A stretch of 64,000 bases of DNA from Cellulomonas sp. Root930. Lineage in GTDB: Bacteria > Actinomycetota > Actinomycetes > Actinomycetales > Cellulomonadaceae. Shown here in pieces: positions 21,477 to 30,122 of this stretch. The notes beneath the pieces were generated by a model that saw only the letters and a list, made by a program, of their open reading frames with translations, was not told where the DNA came from and ran no database searches. Where the stretch lies: NCBI GenBank assembly GCA_001429255.1, contig LMJI01000002.1, forward strand, positions 62,001 to 126,000, written 5' to 3'. Numbering within the stretch: the stretch's first letter is position 1; every line of letters starts with the position of its first letter. The position numbers and the translations under genes are program-made.

Positions 21477-21482
21477 CGATCC

Positions 21483-22544
21483 ATGGTCGACACCGCTGCT
21501 GCCCGGGACATCCGCCTCGCCGTCGTCGCTGGTGACGGCATCGGCACGGAGGTCGTCGAGCAGGGTCTGCTCGCGCTGGACACGGCGCTGCACGGCAGCG
21601 GGGTCACCGTCTCGACGACGGACTTCGACCTGGGCGCCCGCCGCTACCACGCGACCGGCGAGACCCTCACGGACGCGGACCTCGAGGCGATCCGTGCGCA
21701 CGACGCGATCCTGCTGGGCGCCATCGGTGACCCGAGCGTGCCGTCGGGCGTGCTCGAGCGCGGGCTGCTGCTCAAGCTGCGCTTCGCGCTGGACCACTAC
21801 GTCAACCTGCGCCCGAGCCGCCTGTACCCGGGCGTCGCCTCGCCGCTGGCCCACCCGGGCGAGATCGACTTCGTGGTGGTCCGCGAGGGCACCGAGGGCC
21901 CGTACGTCGGCAACGGTGGCGCCATCCGCGTGGGCACCCCGCACGAGGTGGCCAACGAGGTGAGCGTGAACACCGCGTTCGGCGTCGAGCGCGTGGTCCG
22001 CGACGCGTTCTCCCGTGCCGCGGCCCGCCCGCGCAAGAAGCTCACGCTGGTGCACAAGCACAACGTGCTCGTGCACGCCGGCCACCTGTGGCGCCGCACG
22101 GTCGAGGCCGTGAACGCCGAGTTCCCCGACGTGACGGTCGACTACCTGCACGTGGACGCGGCGACCATCTTCCTGGTCACCAACCCGGCGCGGTTCGACG
22201 TGATCGTCACCGACAACCTGTTCGGCGACATCCTCACGGACCTGGCCGCGGCCATCACCGGCGGCATCGGGCTCGCGGCGTCGGCCAACATCAACCCGGA
22301 CCGCACGGCCCCGAGCATGTTCGAGCCCGTGCACGGCTCGGCCCCCGACATCGCGGGCCAGGGCAAGGCGGACCCCACGGCGACGGTGCTGTCGGTCGCG
22401 CTGCTCCTCGAGCACCTCGGTCTGCCGGAGGCCGCTGCGCGCGTCGAGAAGGCGGTCGCCGACGACATCGCCGACCGCGCGACGGACCGAGTACGGTCGA
22501 CGGCCGAGGTGGGCAAGGACCTCGCCGCGCGCATCGCCGGCTAG
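21483..22544 (+). CDS. leuB: 3-Isopropylmalate dehydrogenase
   Basis: 353-residue NAD-dependent oxidative decarboxylase of leucine synthesis; it may also act on methylmalate in the citramalate route. Seen: [15 protein letters not shown] (N-terminal), [56 protein letters not shown] (metal Asp residues) and [20 protein letters not shown]. The start follows a leaderless promoter. leuA, leuC and leuD are not in the window. Confidence 0.96.
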   Translation: MVDTAAARDIRLAVVAGDGIGTEVVEQGLLALDTALHGSGVTVSTTDFDLGARRYHATGETLTDADLEAIRAHDAILLGAIGDPSVPSGVLERGLLLKLRFALDHYVNLRPSRLYPGVASPLAHPGEIDFVVVREGTEGPYVGNGGAIRVGTPHEVANEVSVNTAFGVERVVRDAFSRAAARPRKKLTLVHKHNVLVHAGHLWRRTVEAVNAEFPDVTVDYLHVDAATIFLVTNPARFDVIVTDNLFGDILTDLAAAITGGIGLAASANINPDRTAPSMFEPVHGSAPDIAGQGKADPTATVLSVALLLEHLGLPEAAARVEKAVADDIADRATDRVRSTAEVGKDLAARIAG

Positions 22545-22631
22545 TCCGTACGCAGGCACCACGCCTCCGTCTGTCACCCGGCCGTCCTCACCGGTACCGT
22601 CAAACCTGACTCTGGTGAAAGGCCCCCGCAC

Positions 22632-23741
22632 ATGAGCACCACGACCCACCCCACGTCCGCCGACCTCTTCAGCGTCACGCGGACCGACACCCCCGTCGCC
22701 GACGAGCAGCGCGAGGCAGCGCTGGCGTCGCCGAAGTTCGGCACCGTCTTCACGGACCACATGGCCCGCATCTCGTACTCGAACGAGGACGGCTGGAGCC
22801 GTCGACGGGTCGAGAAGTACGGCCCCCTGCTGCTGGACCCGGCCACGGCCGTCCTGCACTACGGGCAGGAGATCTTCGAGGGCATGAAGGCGTACCGGCA
22901 CGCCGACGGGTCGGTGTGGACGTTCCGGCCGCGCGACAACGCGGCACGGTTCGCGCGCTCGGCCCGACGCCTCGCGCTGCCCGAGCTGTCCGAGGCGGAC
23001 TTCCTCGGCGCCATCGAGGCGCTCGTGGCCACCGACGTGGTCTGGGTGCCGTCCGGCGAGGAGACGAGCCTCTACCTGCGCCCGTTCATGTACGCCTCGG
23101 AGACGTTCCTCGGTGTGCGGCCGTCGCTCGAGGCGGAGTTCCTCGTCATCGCGTCGCCCGTCGGCCCCTACTTCGCCGGCGGGGTGCGGCCGGTGGCCAT
23201 CTGGGTGGACCAGAAGTACCACCGTGCCGGGGCGGGCGGGACCGGTGACGCCAAGTGCGGCGGCAACTACGCCGCGAGCCTGCTCCCGCAGCAGGAGGCC
23301 TACGCCAAGGGCTTCGAGCAGGTGTGCTTCCTCGACGCGTCGACCAACACCCAGCTCGAGGAGCTCGGCGGCATGAACGTGTTCGTCGTGCACGCCGACG
23401 GCAGCGTGGCGACACCCCCGATCTCCGGCTCGATCCTCGAGGGCGTCACGCGCTCGTCGATCCTGCGGCTGCTCACCGACGCGGGCCACGAGGTCTCCGA
23501 GCGCCAGATCCCGCTCACCGAGCTGCGCGAGGGCCTGGCCGACGGCTCCGTGCGCGAGGTCTTCGCGTGCGGCACCGCCGCGGTGATGACCCCGATCGGC
23601 CGCATGGCCAGCGACGACTTCGACCTCACGGTCGGCGACGGCGAGGCCGGTCCGGTCACCACGCGCATCCGCGCAGAGCTCACCGACATCCAGTACGGCC
23701 GCGCCACCGACCGGCACGGCTGGTTGCACCGCCTCGTCTGA
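22632..23741 (+). CDS. ilvE: Branched-chain amino-acid aminotransferase
   Basis: 369-residue PLP enzyme of fold type IV making the last step to valine, leucine and isoleucine. The PLP lysine lies in TGDAKCGGNYAASLLPQQ; other signs are LHYGQEIFEGMKAYR, FLDASTNTQLEELGGMN, GVTRSSIL and EVFACGTAAVMTPIG. GAAAGG lies about nine bases before the ATG. The stop shares one base with the next ATG (TGATG), coupling it to a beta-lactamase-like gene. Confidence 0.96.
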   Translation: MSTTTHPTSADLFSVTRTDTPVADEQREAALASPKFGTVFTDHMARISYSNEDGWSRRRVEKYGPLLLDPATAVLHYGQEIFEGMKAYRHADGSVWTFRPRDNAARFARSARRLALPELSEADFLGAIEALVATDVVWVPSGEETSLYLRPFMYASETFLGVRPSLEAEFLVIASPVGPYFAGGVRPVAIWVDQKYHRAGAGGTGDAKCGGNYAASLLPQQEAYAKGFEQVCFLDASTNTQLEELGGMNVFVVHADGSVATPPISGSILEGVTRSSILRLLTDAGHEVSERQIPLTELREGLADGSVREVFACGTAAVMTPIGRMASDDFDLTVGDGEAGPVTTRIRAELTDIQYGRATDRHGWLHRLV

Positions 23742-24745
23742 TGACACTGGCAGCGGACGTCGACCGCCTCGCGGCCGAGAGCGACTTCGCGGGAGTGGTG
23801 CGGGTGGACCGCGCCGGGACCACGGAGCTCTCGGCCGCGTACGGCCTCGCGGACCGGCGGCACGGCATCCCCCTGACGCCCGACTCCCAGGTGGCGATCG
23901 CGAGCGGGTCGAAGGGGATGACCGCGCTCGCGGTGATGAGCCTGGTCGAGGACGGCACGCTCTCGCTGGGGACGACCGCGCGCTCGCTGCTGGGCACCGA
24001 CCTCCCGCTCATCGCCGACGACGTCACCGTCGAGCACCTGCTCGCACACACCTCGGGCATCGGCGACTACCTCGACGAGGACGACGACATCCCGATCAGC
24101 GCGTACGCGATGACGGTCCCCGTGCAGCACCTGGCCACCACGGAGCAGTTCCTGGCGGTCCTGGACGGGTTCCCGACCGCGTTCCCCGCGGGGCAGAAGT
24201 TCTTCTACTGCAACGGCGGCTACGTCGTGCTCGCCCTGCTGGCGGAGCGCGCGTCCGGGGTGCCGTTCCACGACCTCGTGCGCCAGCGGGTCTGCGCGCC
24301 CGCCGGCCTGGCGGACACCGACTTCCTGCGGTCGGACTCGCTGCCCGGCCGGGCGGCCCTCGGCTACGTCGAGATGGACGGTGAGTGGCGGACCAACGTG
24401 TTCCACCTGCCCGTGCTCGGGACCGGCGACGGCGGGATCTACACCACCGGCGCTGACGTGCACCGGTTCTGGACCGCCCTGTTCGCCGGCGCGATCGTGC
24501 GCCCGGAGACCGTGGCCCAGATGGTGCGGCCGCGCAGCACGGCGCCGTACGACGACCGGCGGTACGGGCTCGGGTTCTGGGTGCACCCGACCCGTGACGT
24601 CCCCCAGCTCGAGGGCTACGACGCGGGCGCGTCGTTCCTGAGCCAGCACGACCCCGCCGAGGGGCTCACGGTGACCGTCGTCGGCACGACCGCCGAGGCG
24701 GCGTGGCCGCTGGCGAAGCTGCTCCAGGCGCGGCTGGTGGACTGA
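23741..24745 (+). CDS. Serine hydrolase of the beta-lactamase/penicillin-binding family
   Basis: 334-residue class C beta-lactamase-type hydrolase. SxxK motif as SGSK in ASGSKGMTALAVM, YxN motif as YCN in FFYCNGGYVVLALL, plus HTSGIGDYLDE. No signal peptide, so it acts in the cytoplasm; many relatives are esterases or peptidases rather than antibiotic-degrading enzymes. Coupled to ilvE by TGATG, though no shared role is evident. Confidence 0.85.
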   Translation: MTLAADVDRLAAESDFAGVVRVDRAGTTELSAAYGLADRRHGIPLTPDSQVAIASGSKGMTALAVMSLVEDGTLSLGTTARSLLGTDLPLIADDVTVEHLLAHTSGIGDYLDEDDDIPISAYAMTVPVQHLATTEQFLAVLDGFPTAFPAGQKFFYCNGGYVVLALLAERASGVPFHDLVRQRVCAPAGLADTDFLRSDSLPGRAALGYVEMDGEWRTNVFHLPVLGTGDGGIYTTGADVHRFWTALFAGAIVRPETVAQMVRPRSTAPYDDRRYGLGFWVHPTRDVPQLEGYDAGASFLSQHDPAEGLTVTVVGTTAEAAWPLAKLLQARLVD

Positions 24746-24751
24746 GCCGCC

Positions 24752-25360
24752 TCAGTCGATCGGCGCCCCGGCGCGCAGCGTGCGGCTCAGCACGCCGAGC
24801 AGCAGCGACCAGATCGCGATGCCGATGAGCGCGTTCACGATGCCCGCGGAGATCGACGACTCGAGCTGGTCGGTCCAGGTCAGCGGCAGGAGCGCGGCGG
24901 TGAGCGTGCCGAGGAACATGATCCAGCCGAAGAACGCCTTGGGCTTCGGGGTGGTGAGCACGAGCAGGTGGAGCAGCCCGCCGGCGAGGACCGCGAGGAC
25001 CGCGGCACCGACCACGTAGGCGGCTCCGGTCGAGTTCGTGCCGAAGAGGTCCTGCACGGCGAGCTCGATCGAGAGGATCTGGTCGACGATGACGACGCCG
25101 ACCAGGCCGACGAGCGCCGCGACGAGCGCCGTCGCGACGACCCCGGCCCAGAACCGCCCGGCGTCCACCGACGGGTCCGCAGGGCGCGCCGGGCGCGCGG
25201 GGCTGGGTGCGGCTGCGGGCGGGACCTGGGCGGGTTGCAGCGCGGCCGGGAAGACCGCGGTGGGCTCCGGTGCAGGGGCTGGGGGCGGGGCGGGCGACGG
25301 GGCCGGCGTGGAGTGCGGGAAGGCGGACTGACGATCCGGAGGGGGAGTCGGGATGGACAT
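24752..25360 (-). CDS. Four-helix membrane protein with Pro/Ala-rich N-terminus (DUF6069-like)
   Basis: 202 residues: a ~65-residue cytoplasmic Pro/Ala-rich tail, then four predicted helices (GVVATALVAALVGLVGVVIV; YVVGAAVLAVLAGGLLHLLVL; FGWIMFLGTLTAALLPL; AGIVNALIGIAIWSLLLGVL). Resembles DUF6069 proteins; no function known. AGGAGG just upstream fixes the ATG. Convergent with the hydrolase before it, and divergent from the cimA leader. Confidence 0.7.
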   Translation of the reverse strand: MSIPTPPPDRQSAFPHSTPAPSPAPPPAPAPEPTAVFPAALQPAQVPPAAAPSPARPARPADPSVDAGRFWAGVVATALVAALVGLVGVVIVDQILSIELAVQDLFGTNSTGAAYVVGAAVLAVLAGGLLHLLVLTTPKPKAFFGWIMFLGTLTAALLPLTWTDQLESSISAGIVNALIGIAIWSLLLGVLSRTLRAGAPID

Positions 25361-25528
25361 GGTGCCTCCTGGTAGGTCGACCCACCTTGCGTACCGCCGA
25401 TGACGGTCCGTGTCCACGGTAGCGAATCGGACAGCTCGGACACGGGGGGATCGGACATCCGTTGCGGCGCACCTGTCCAAGGCGTGGAACGCGTGACCAC
25501 GGATGGTGACGTGTGCCACCATGCACGG
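25361..25528. promoter_or_regulatory. Divergent promoter region before the cimA leader
   Basis: Gene-free stretch between the leftward membrane protein gene and the cimA leader peptide. CACCAT (25517-25522) is six bases before the leader GTG and could be a -10 for a leaderless leader transcript; its first base deviates from TANNNT. No clear -35 was found. Confidence 0.4.
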
Positions 25529-25558
25529 GTGACCCGCTCCTCCCTCATTATCGAGTAG
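25529..25558 (+). CDS. cimA leader peptide (isoleucine)
   Basis: Nine-residue peptide MTRSSLIIE read from GTG. It has tandem Ile codons ATT-ATC after one Leu codon; ATT is rare in such GC-rich genes. It ends at TAG 25556-25558, the last base of which begins a stem that abuts a terminator. Placement 171 bases before citramalate synthase, an isoleucine-pathway gene, suggests isoleucine-sensing attenuation (inference). Confidence 0.7.
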   Translation: MTRSSLIIE

Positions 25559-25612
25559 CGCGTCGGCCCACCAGCTGACGCGCAGACCTCCCGTACCCCG
25601 GGGGGTCTTTTT
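25558..25612 (+). promoter_or_regulatory. cimA transcription attenuator
   Basis: Stem A: GCGCGTC (25558-25564) with GACGCGC (25577-25583), perfect. Stem B starts at the very next base: AGACCTCCC (25584-25592) with GGGGGGTCT (25600-25608), nine pairs with one GU, then TTTTT at 25608-25612. The plan (leader peptide, protector stem, contiguous terminator) is the same as in front of ilvB, though the sequences differ. From 25613 to the cimA start no further element was seen. Confidence 0.75.
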
Positions 25613-25729
25613 GTTGGTCGGAGCACCACCCCCGCCCCGACTACCGTCGACTGCACCGGCACACCCCCGCCGGCGGATCGTTCTCAGCAGCACCGACGTC
25701 GCCCGTCCCAGCACCGAAGAGAGCCCATC

Positions 25730-27352
25730 GTGTCCGTCCCCGCCAGCACCCCGTTCCAGGTCTACGACACGACCCTGCGCGACGGCGCGCAGCAGGAGGG
25801 GATGAACCTCTCCGTCGCCGACAAGCTGGCCATCGCGCCGCTGCTCGACGAGCTCGGGGTGGGCTTCATCGAGGGCGGCTGGCCGGGCGCGGTGCCCAAG
25901 GACACCGAGTTCTTCAAGCGGGCCGCCAAGGAGCTGGACTTCCGCAACGCCGAGCTGGCGGCGTTCGGCAGCACCCGCAAGGCGGGGACGCGCGCGGTGG
26001 ACGACCCGCAGGTGCGCGCGCTCGTCGACTCCGAGGCGCCGGTTGTCGCCCTCGTCGCCAAGCACGACCTGCGGCACGCGGAGCGGGCGCTGCGCACCAC
26101 CGGGGACGAGAACATCGCGATGATCGCGGACACGGTCGCGTTCCTGGTGCGCGAGGGGCGCCGCGTGGTCGTGGACGCGGAGCACTTCTTCGACGGCTAC
26201 CGGTTCGACCCGGCGTACTCCCGGGCGGCCGTGCTGGCGGGCTTCGAGGCGGGCGCCGAGGTGGTCGCCCTGTGCGACACCAACGGCGGCATGGTGCCCG
26301 CGTGGGTCTCCGACATCGTGCACGAGATCCGCGACGCGGTCGGCCCCGACGCCGTGCTGGGCATCCACGCGCACAACGACTCGGGGTGCGCCATCGCCAA
26401 CACGCTCGCCGCGGTCGAGGCCGGGTGCACCCACGTCCAGGGCACCGTCAACGGGTACGGGGAGCGCACCGGGAACGCCGACCTGCTGTCCGTCGTCGCC
26501 AACCTGCAGCTGAAGTACGGCCTGCCGGTGCTCAAGGTCTCCGAGGGGCTTCCGGGCGGCCTGACCGAGCTCACCCGGATCGCGCACGCGATCAGCGAGA
26601 TCACCAACATCTCGCCGTTCGCGCGGTCGCCGTACGTGGGCGCCAGCGCGTTCGCGCACAAGGCCGGCCTGCACGCGTCGGCCATCCGCGTGGACCCCGA
26701 CCTGTACCAGCACACCGACCCGGCCAACGTGGGCAACGACATGAGGATGCTCATCTCGGACATGGCCGGCCGCGCCTCGATCGAGCTCAAGGGCCGCGAG
26801 CTCGGGTTCGACCTCGCGGGACGTCCCGAGCTGCTCGGCCGGGTCACCGACCGGGTCAAGGACGCCGAGGCCAACGGCTACACCTACGAGGCCGCCGACG
26901 CGTCGTTCGAGCTGCTGCTGCTCGAGGAGATCGACGGCCAGCGACCCCAGTACTTCCGCGTCGAGTCGTGGCGGACCATCGTCGAGCGCTCCGGCGGGCG
27001 GGGCACGCCGGCCACCGCCGAGGCGACCGTCAAGCTGCACGCCGGCGGCGAGCGGATCGTCAGCACGGGCGAGGGCAACGGGCCGGTGAACGCGCTCGAC
27101 CACGCACTGCGGCAGGCGCTGGTCACGGTCTACCCGGAGCTCGAGGCGTTCGAGCTCATCGACTTCAAGGTGCGCATCCTCGACTCGATGCACGGCACCG
27201 ACGCGGTCACGCGGGTGCTCATCGAGATGACCGACGGCCAGCGGTCGTGGAGCACCGTCGGCGTGGGCCCGAACCTGCTCGAGGCGTCGTGGGAGGCGCT
27301 CACGGACTCGGCCATCTGGGGCCTGCGTCACCGCGGAGTCACCCCCCTCTGA
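25730..27352 (+). CDS. cimA: Citramalate synthase
   Basis: 540-residue member of the homocitrate/isopropylmalate synthase superfamily, citramalate type: YDTTLRDGAQQEGMNLS and FIEGGWPGAVPKDTEFF match the CimA branch, not LeuA. HIHAHNDSG-type metal site (GIHAHNDSGCAIAN) and GYGERTGNADL follow, with a C-terminal LeuA-type allosteric domain. Joins pyruvate and acetyl-CoA to give citramalate, the threonine-independent entry to 2-ketobutyrate and isoleucine. GAAGAGAG precedes the GTG. The attenuator with an Ile-Ile leader supports the isoleucine assignment. Confidence 0.9.
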   Translation: MSVPASTPFQVYDTTLRDGAQQEGMNLSVADKLAIAPLLDELGVGFIEGGWPGAVPKDTEFFKRAAKELDFRNAELAAFGSTRKAGTRAVDDPQVRALVDSEAPVVALVAKHDLRHAERALRTTGDENIAMIADTVAFLVREGRRVVVDAEHFFDGYRFDPAYSRAAVLAGFEAGAEVVALCDTNGGMVPAWVSDIVHEIRDAVGPDAVLGIHAHNDSGCAIANTLAAVEAGCTHVQGTVNGYGERTGNADLLSVVANLQLKYGLPVLKVSEGLPGGLTELTRIAHAISEITNISPFARSPYVGASAFAHKAGLHASAIRVDPDLYQHTDPANVGNDMRMLISDMAGRASIELKGRELGFDLAGRPELLGRVTDRVKDAEANGYTYEAADASFELLLLEEIDGQRPQYFRVESWRTIVERSGGRGTPATAEATVKLHAGGERIVSTGEGNGPVNALDHALRQALVTVYPELEAFELIDFKVRILDSMHGTDAVTRVLIEMTDGQRSWSTVGVGPNLLEASWEALTDSAIWGLRHRGVTPL

Positions 27353-27440
27353 ACTTCATCCCTGCGCGTTCGACCGGAGCGGCCTAGCCTCGGGGGACCG
27401 GCCGCTGCAGTGCGGCCGCCGACATGCGGAGGGAGCGGTC

Positions 27441-28292
27441 GTGTCCGGCAGCGTGCCGCCGCTCGACCCGGGACCGACACCGGGCCGATCGCGGATCGGC
27501 TGGTGGTGGCTGCTCGTCGCGCTGCTCGCGGTCGGGCTCGTGACGGCGCTCGTGGCCCAGCCGTGGGCCCCGGTGGAGACCGAGCCGTCGGTGACGCCGA
27601 CCGTCACCAGCCCCACCCCGGAGCCGTCGTCGGCCCCCAGCTCCGCGTCGCCCTCGGTCACCGTCCCGGGCGCCGACGCCGTCTTCGACGCGACGACGGC
27701 TCCCGCCCTGTTCGTCACCACCGACGACCTGCTCGCCGAGATCCCCGCGGCCGACCCCGAGGTGCGGCTGCAGATCCCGTCGGGCCAGCTGTCGTGGGGT
27801 CTGCCGATCGGGTCGACGATCGATCCGCCGGAGTGCCTCGTCGCGGCCACCGTCGTCGCGATGCCGCCCCCGTGGTACGACACCCTCCTGTGGGGCAACG
27901 ACGCCCTCTCGTTCCAGCAGGAGGTCGTCCTGCTGGCCGACCCCGCCGCGGCCCGCGAGGCGTTCCGCGCCCTGGTCACCACCGTGGACGCGTGCCCGGA
28001 GTACAGCCAGGTGAACCCCGACATCGACGGCGCCACGTGGACCGCCGAGCCGGCGATCGAGGGGCAGGGCGTGTTCCCGTCGATCGTGCAGGAGGTGACG
28101 CACTCGGCGGAGGGCTCGGACGTCCCCGGGTACCGCGGTCACCTGCTCGTCGGGAACACGATCGTGACGTGGACGGCGGAGGCACTCACCACCGGCGACC
28201 GCGACGCGGCACTGGCCACCCTGGGCGACCCGGCGGACCTGTCCGCGATGGTGCAGGAGCGGGCGCAGGAGGCGGTCCGGGCGCTCGGCTGA
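27441..28292 (+). CDS. Membrane-anchored extracytoplasmic protein (PknH-sensor-like)
   Basis: 283 residues: a short cytoplasmic N-terminus, one membrane helix (WWWLLVALLAVGLVTALVA), a Ser/Thr/Pro linker of about 40 residues, then a globular outer domain. Two cysteines (DPPECLV and DACPEYS) could form a disulfide as in PknH-type sensor domains; I make that likeness only tentatively. GGAGGGAG at 27428-27435 supports the GTG, and TAGCCT at 27385-27390 is a likely -10. Confidence 0.75.
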   Translation: MSGSVPPLDPGPTPGRSRIGWWWLLVALLAVGLVTALVAQPWAPVETEPSVTPTVTSPTPEPSSAPSSASPSVTVPGADAVFDATTAPALFVTTDDLLAEIPAADPEVRLQIPSGQLSWGLPIGSTIDPPECLVAATVVAMPPPWYDTLLWGNDALSFQQEVVLLADPAAAREAFRALVTTVDACPEYSQVNPDIDGATWTAEPAIEGQGVFPSIVQEVTHSAEGSDVPGYRGHLLVGNTIVTWTAEALTTGDRDAALATLGDPADLSAMVQERAQEAVRALG

Positions 28293-28302
28293 GCGGTCGA
28301 CC

Positions 28303-28308
28303 TACGCT
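28303..28308 (+). promoter_or_regulatory. -10 element of the lipoate ligase gene (leaderless)
   Basis: TACGCT, six bases before the GTG at 28315. Confidence 0.55.
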
Positions 28309-28314
28309 GGGCCC

Positions 28315-29373
28315 GTGCATGGTGAGTACAAGGTGCCCGGCGGCAAGCTCGTCGCGGTCGACCTCGACGTGGTGGACGGGCTGCTGAGCGGCGTCAGCGT
28401 GAGCGGGGACTTCTTCCTCGAGCCGGACGAGGCGCTCGCCGTGGTGTCGTCGTCGCTGGAGGGGCTGCCGCGGGACTCGCCCGTGAGCCGGTTGACGGAC
28501 GCGGTGACCACGGCCCTGGCCCACGAGGACGAACCGGTGACGATGGTCGGCTTCGACGCCCACGCGGTCGCCGTGGCGGTCCGGCGCGCGCTCGGGTTCT
28601 CCACCGCCTGGGCGGACCACACGTTCGAGCTGATCCACCCCGGTCCGCTGCCCCCCGCCCTGCACGCCGCGCTCGACCAGGTGCTCACCGAGGAGCTCGG
28701 CGCCGGCCGCCGCGGGCCCACCCTGCGGTTCTGGGAGTGGGTGGAGCCGGCGGTGATCATCGGCTCGTTCCAGTCGCTGCGCAACGAGGTGGACCTCGAG
28801 GCCGCCGAGCGGTACGGGATCACGGTGGTGCGCCGGATCTCCGGCGGCGGCGCGATGTTCATGGAGGCCGGCAACTGCATCACGTTCTCGCTGGTGGTGC
28901 CGGCGTCGCTGGTGGACGGGATGACCTTCGAGGACTCCTACGCGTTCCTCAACCAGTGGGTGCTCGGCGCGCTCGCGGACGTCGGGGTGCAGGCGTTCAC
29001 CAGCGGGCTCAACGACATCGCGTCCCCGGCCGGCAAGCTGGCGGGCTCGGCGCAGAAGCGCATGGTCGGCGGGGCGGTGCTGCACCACGTGACGATGTCC
29101 TACGACATCGACGCCGCCAAGATGCTCGAGGTGCTCCGGATCGGCCGCGAGAAGCTGTCGGACAAGGGCACGACGAGCGCGAACAAGCGGGTGGACCCCG
29201 TGCGCTCGCAGACCCAGCTGCCGCGCGAAGAAGTGATCTCCGCGTTCGCCGCGTACTTCCGCAGCCGCTACCCGACGGTCGACGGGGCGCTCCGGCCCGA
29301 GGAGCTGGAGCGGGCGACCGAGCTCATGCGGACCAAGTTCACCGACCCCTCCTGGACCGCCCGGGTGCCCTGA
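28315..29373 (+). CDS. lplA: Lipoate-protein ligase with N-terminal accessory domain
   Basis: 352 residues in two parts. Residues ~1-95 (GEYKVPGGKLVAVDLDV, LSGVSVSGDFFLEPDEAL) resemble the LplA accessory domain, which is C-terminal in E. coli and a separate protein (LplB) in Thermoplasma. Residues ~105-350 are the ligase core with RRISGGGAMFMEAGN and the adenylate-binding Lys in PAGKLAGSAQKR. It should attach lipoate (or octanoate) to 2-oxoacid dehydrogenase E2 or GcvH. The domain order is accessory-first. Confidence 0.88.
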   Translation: MHGEYKVPGGKLVAVDLDVVDGLLSGVSVSGDFFLEPDEALAVVSSSLEGLPRDSPVSRLTDAVTTALAHEDEPVTMVGFDAHAVAVAVRRALGFSTAWADHTFELIHPGPLPPALHAALDQVLTEELGAGRRGPTLRFWEWVEPAVIIGSFQSLRNEVDLEAAERYGITVVRRISGGGAMFMEAGNCITFSLVVPASLVDGMTFEDSYAFLNQWVLGALADVGVQAFTSGLNDIASPAGKLAGSAQKRMVGGAVLHHVTMSYDIDAAKMLEVLRIGREKLSDKGTTSANKRVDPVRSQTQLPREEVISAFAAYFRSRYPTVDGALRPEELERATELMRTKFTDPSWTARVP

Positions 29374-29374
29374 G

Positions 29375-29686
29375 TCAGCGCCCCCGGAGCACGACGAAGG
29401 CCACCGCGGCGATCCCGATGACCACGACCCCGAGCGCGCTGGCGGCCACCAGCCGTCCGCCCGGCGGGAGTGCGCCGTCGGCGACGTGACGACGGTGCGA
29501 GACGGCCGTGAGGGCGAGGGCGACGACCAGGGCCGTGGCCGCCAGGCTCCACGCGGCGGCGCCGAGGTACTCCTGGAGCAGGTGCGCGGCAGCGACGCCG
29601 CCACCGGTGAGGCCGATCGCGGTGCGCCGCCAGGCCAGGTGCGTGCGCTCGGCAGCGAGGGTCGGGGCGGCGCCCGGCGTGCTCAT
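29375..29686 (-). CDS. DUF202 membrane protein (second of pair)
   Basis: 103 residues, three predicted helices, with the DUF202 motif AAERTHLAWRRTAIGL. Function unknown. Its ATG overlaps the stop of the other DUF202 gene (ATGA), so the two are made together and may form one complex. Convergent with the lipoate ligase, separated by one base. Confidence 0.85.
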   Translation of the reverse strand: MSTPGAAPTLAAERTHLAWRRTAIGLTGGGVAAAHLLQEYLGAAAWSLAATALVVALALTAVSHRRHVADGALPPGGRLVAASALGVVVIGIAAVAFVVLRGR

Positions 29687-30048
29687 GCGACCAGCAGCCC
29701 GACGAGCACGAGACCACCAGCGACGCACACGCCGACCACCAGCAGGCCGAACGCGGACGGTGCGGGCAGCGCGGAGCTGGTCCGGACGGCGCGCTCGGCG
29801 CGGGCCCAGCCGATCCAGGCGAGCACGGGAGCGAGGACGCCGATCGCGACGAGCACGATCGCGGCGGCGAAGCGGAGGTCGGGCTGCACGGGCAGGTCGA
29901 GGGCCTCCAGCGCCACACCGCCCGCCAGCAGGGCCAGCGAGGTGCGGATCCAGGCCAGGAACGTGCGCTCGTTGGCCAGCGAGAACCGCGCGTCGGGGTC
30001 GGTGCCGGTGCCGTAGACCCACCGGGGGAACCGTCGCTCGTCGCTCAT
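29683..30048 (-). CDS. DUF202/YidH-type membrane protein (first of pair)
   Basis: 121 residues with the family motif FSLANERTFLAWIRTSLALLAGG, then two more helices. YidH-like DUF202 proteins are small inner-membrane proteins without a settled role. A GAGGAT hexamer six bases before the ATG could be a leaderless -10. Tandem DUF202 pairs of one long and one short form are common in actinobacteria (knowledge). Confidence 0.87.
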   Translation of the reverse strand: MSDERRFPRWVYGTGTDPDARFSLANERTFLAWIRTSLALLAGGVALEALDLPVQPDLRFAAAIVLVAIGVLAPVLAWIGWARAERAVRTSSALPAPSAFGLLVVGVCVAGGLVLVGLLVA

Positions 30049-30122
30049 GCGCCCATCCTCGCGTGCGGGCGTGTATCAGGAGCCCCGGCGCGCGCTCCTG
30101 CTGGACGACGAAGGGGAGATCC

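Noticed and set aside
25361..25729. Leucine-type leader for a leuA gene
   Set aside because: The downstream protein matches citramalate synthase and the leader peptide has two Ile and only one Leu codon.
27399..27420. GGCCGC/GCGGCC hairpin before the membrane-anchored protein gene
   Set aside because: Short GC palindromes of this size are frequent by chance at this GC content; no T-run and no reason for termination there.
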